Of a stretch of 64,000 nucleotides of DNA, positions 61,600 to 64,000 are shown one piece after another. Source of the stretch: Bacteroidales bacterium (GTDB lineage: Bacteria; Bacteroidota; Bacteroidia; Bacteroidales; ML635J-15); contig JAISPG010000028.1 in assembly GCA_031275085.1 (NCBI GenBank), positions 208,719 through 272,718 on the forward strand, written 5' to 3'. Every line of letters begins with the position of its first letter. Positions within the stretch are counted from its first letter, which is position 1. The notes under the pieces were generated by a model, which was not told the DNA's origin, made no database searches, and was given only the letters and a program-made list of their open reading frames with translations. The position numbers were made by a program, and so were the translations under genes.

Positions 61600-62202
61600 C
61601 TATTTATTCATAAATACTATCCATTTCCAGTCATTTGGATCTCCGCATCCTACACTTGGCGTATACAGGAACATTTTTACAATTTGTTCCGGATTTGAAG
61701 ACAAATATTCGCGTGCCTTAACAACAGGCTGAACAGCACTCCAAACTTCATCATAATTATACGTAATTTCAGGTTGCGAATTAAAAACATTTTCAAACCC
61801 ATTTGCAGGATACACATAATCATTAGTGATTGCTATCTGAAAATCATCACGGCTTAAAATATTCTCCGGATATATTATATTTCCACATCCCATCCACACA
61901 ATAGTACCATAAAATAATAATTCATTAATTTCGGAATAATACAGTTTCAAACTTCCAAAATCACCGGGAGGCGCATATTCATTTGTTATTGTAAATGTTT
62001 CCGACGGTTTGGAAAAATTTAATATCTTACCTCCTTCAAATCTGTTGGAAGTATAGTCAACCACAAGCATCAAAACATCATTTGTGTCGTCAACAACTGT
62101 TCCGGGATTATTAATTTCATCAATAAGATCGTGAAAATCTGCGTTATTACAACCTGATAAAAACAATATAAATAAAGAAAAAATAAAAATTTTTGTTCTC
62201 AT
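61600..62202 (-). CDS. Hypothetical lipoprotein
   Basis: Lipobox LFLSGCNN; 200 aa; no family recognised. Confidence 0.65.
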   Translation of the reverse strand: MRTKIFIFSLFILFLSGCNNADFHDLIDEINNPGTVVDDTNDVLMLVVDYTSNRFEGGKILNFSKPSETFTITNEYAPPGDFGSLKLYYSEINELLFYGTIVWMGCGNIIYPENILSRDDFQIAITNDYVYPANGFENVFNSQPEITYNYDEVWSAVQPVVKAREYLSSNPEQIVKMFLYTPSVGCGDPNDWKWIVFMNK

Positions 62203-62445
62203 AACATTACTTTTTATTAGCTACTTGACAAATATACATAATTTTATTATATGAAGTATAGTGTATTGTTTAAAAAAAATCATTACACAAAATGAATTTG
62301 TATCTATTTTTTTGGTATATTGTGATATTACAATCAGTTAATTAATGAAATTAACGTTTAAAAAATAAAAAAACACCAAACAGACAAATAAAAGTTAAAT
62401 TAATATAGTATAAACCGTCTGATAAAGACATAAACAGTAAACACT

Positions 62446-62829
62446 ATGACAATTCAAATTAAAGCAGTAGAACGCCCGCAACCTGGAGTTGCCGGTGGAG
62501 GCATAAAGAAATTTTATGCAAGCCCTGTACATGACAGGGAAATAAGTCTTGACAGCTTAACTAAAGCTATAGAAAAGACTAGTACTGTCAACGGTGCAGA
62601 TATTCGTGCAGTACTTTACGCAATGGTTGAAGAAGCGGTAACAGGTTTATCGGAGGGTAGAATAATTCGTTTGGGCGACCTGGGCAGTCTTCGTATAACC
62701 ATCAGCAGCGAAGGTAAAGATACAGCCGAAGAAGTAACAGCAGCATCAGTAAAAAAAACAGGAGTAATTTTTACTCCGGGTAAAAAACTACGTGAAATGC
62801 TTGATTCTGCAAAATTCAAAAAGGTATAG
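62446..62829 (+). CDS. HU-family (HU-HIG-like) DNA-binding protein
   Basis: 'RPQPGVAGGGIKKFYASPVHDREISLDSLTKAIEKTSTVNGADIRAVLYAMVEEAVTGLSEGRIIRLGDLGSLRITISSEG' typical of Bacteroidota HU-like proteins. Confidence 0.88.
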   Translation: MTIQIKAVERPQPGVAGGGIKKFYASPVHDREISLDSLTKAIEKTSTVNGADIRAVLYAMVEEAVTGLSEGRIIRLGDLGSLRITISSEGKDTAEEVTAASVKKTGVIFTPGKKLREMLDSAKFKKV

Positions 62830-62845
62830 GCAAACAATTAAAATG

Positions 62846-62941
62846 AGTAGCTACTTAAAAAATTTGAGTGGCTACTCATTTTATTTTAGTAGCTACTAAA
62901 TTACAAACGAGTAGCTACTCAATTATAAACAGATAGCCACT
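62846..62941. repeat. Array of five AGTAGCTACT-type palindromes at 21-22 bp spacing
   Basis: Copies at 62846, 62867 (AGTGGCTACT), 62888, 62910, 62932 (GATAGCCACT). Confidence 0.88.
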
Positions 62942-62996
62942 AAATAATTAGTACTCGAAACTGGGAACTCAGTACTAAGTACTAGGTACTAGGTAC

Positions 62997-63410
62997 TCAC
63001 TCCTTCTCCCTGAGCAATTTTTCTAACAAAACGATTTTTTCCTGCTCTTTTTCCAATAGCTTTTCAAAGAGTTCAACGATCTTTTCTATAGGATTATTAT
63101 TAATATTATCTCCAGCAATATAATAACCTGCTGCACCTTTATTGTTTTCTATATTACTATTTTCAAAAATAATTGTCACCGGATCTTCTTCCAGCTCTTT
63201 AATTAATTGTGGAGCAACATCCAATGCCCTAGCAAATTTCCCTATCATATCGTCTTCGATCTCCCTCTTTTGCTCATAAAATGATACAAGAGCCTGACTT
63301 ATCCCCATATCGGCAGCCAGAGCTTCCTGTTTTATGCCTAAAGTGTGGCGGAAGCGTTTAACTGCATGTCCGTGGTGTATATTTTTCTCTTTTTTTTCCA
63401 GTGTTTCCAT
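62997..63410 (-). CDS. XRE-family helix-turn-helix regulator
   Basis: 'VKRFRHTLGIKQEALAADMGISQALVSFYEQKREIEDDMIGKFARALDV' HTH followed by a Glu/Lys-rich C-terminal helix. Confidence 0.9.
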   Translation of the reverse strand: METLEKKEKNIHHGHAVKRFRHTLGIKQEALAADMGISQALVSFYEQKREIEDDMIGKFARALDVAPQLIKELEEDPVTIIFENSNIENNKGAAGYYIAGDNINNNPIEKIVELFEKLLEKEQEKIVLLEKLLREKE

Positions 63411-63625
63411 TTTATCTTCAGTTAGGATTCAAATATACGAAGAGTTATTATTTTCAGCAAAAATATACAAAAATCTTCAACGTTAATAATTATTAAACAG
63501 ATACTGATAATTATAAGCGCATTTTTTTTCGTATTCCATGCCGGGAATGTTTACTTTACAACAAAAAATAATTATGGTATCGAATAAAAAACAACCTGGT
63601 AACAGCATTACGATCTGTCGTTTTA

Positions 63626-63642
63626 TTACCGCTAAGCGGTAA
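63626..63642. repeat. Short inverted repeat TTACCGCT-A-AGCGGTAA
   Basis: 8-bp perfect arms around one central base. Confidence 0.7.
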
Positions 63643-63899
63643 AACAATATGCAGTTACCAGCATTACTTAAATTTTAGTTTAGTATAGATATTTTATCAA
63701 GTTAATTTGCATTTTATATAAATTATAACTACAATTACATGGATAAAAAAATATATTTTAAAGAATAATTTATTCTGTTCACATATATTATGAAAAATAA
63801 CCAAGGCCTATATAATGACTGACACATAAAAAGATAGCCCTTCAATAGCACTGGGTACTAGGAACTCGGTACTAGAAACTAAAAAAAACTTAATTATTA

Positions 63900-64000
63900 T
63901 GAAAAAACTACTACTCCCAACAATTTTAATTACTTTCCTTATTCTTTCCTGTTACATATCCCATAGCCAGGAGACAAGACTGGCAGAAGAACAATGCGGC
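63900..64000 (+). CDS. N-terminal part of a secreted/lipoprotein-like ORF, truncated by the window edge
   Basis: ATG at 63900: MKKLLLPTILITFLILSCYISHSQETRLAEEQCG...; signal peptide, open to the window end. Confidence 0.55.

Noticed and set aside
62846-62941. CRISPR array from regularly spaced palindromes
   Set aside because: Repeat (10 bp) and spacers (11-12 bp) are far too short; spacers are similar AT-rich sequence; no cas genes.
62446-63410. HU-like and XRE genes as a toxin-antitoxin or phage regulatory module
   Set aside because: Genes are convergent, neither resembles a toxin, and there are no phage genes nearby.
1-64000. Integrated mobile element or prophage
   Set aside because: No integrase, transposase, tRNA attachment site or phage structural genes seen; gene content is core chromosomal.

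Overview
AT-rich Bacteroidota (Bacteroidales-like) chromosomal segment, read from gene content. Most of it is ordinary core genome: topA, PBP1A, PBP4, ppk1, fabD, folE, trkA, rel/spoT, mnmD, mlaFE-like ABC genes, manC, mtnA plus a class II aldolase, and a 7TM-HD phosphohydrolase. It also carries the type IX secretion/gliding core operon porP/sprF-gldK-gldL-gldM-gldN (minus strand, 4345-10646). At least seven large predicted T9SS cargo or surface proteins have C-terminal sorting domains, including three subtilisin-like (S8) and one trypsin/lysyl-endopeptidase-like protease. I see no rRNA, tRNA, CRISPR array, prophage or transposase. I found no convincing complete new multi-gene system. The most unusual signals are: (i) arrays of the palindrome AGTAGCTACT at 21-22 bp spacing in two convergent intergenic regions; (ii) a family of 10-bp-period degenerate repeats, also in convergent intergenic regions; (iii) a 139-aa ORF that looks like an amidohydrolase with its catalytic barrel missing; (iv) a tandem duplication of a T9SS-cargo transcription unit including its promoter and terminator; (v) a terminator-like hairpin just before a start codon; (vi) a 19-bp perfect inverted repeat in a 650-bp intergenic region; (vii) a DUF1573 gene pair between two S8 proteases. 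All family calls come from reading motifs, not from database searches.
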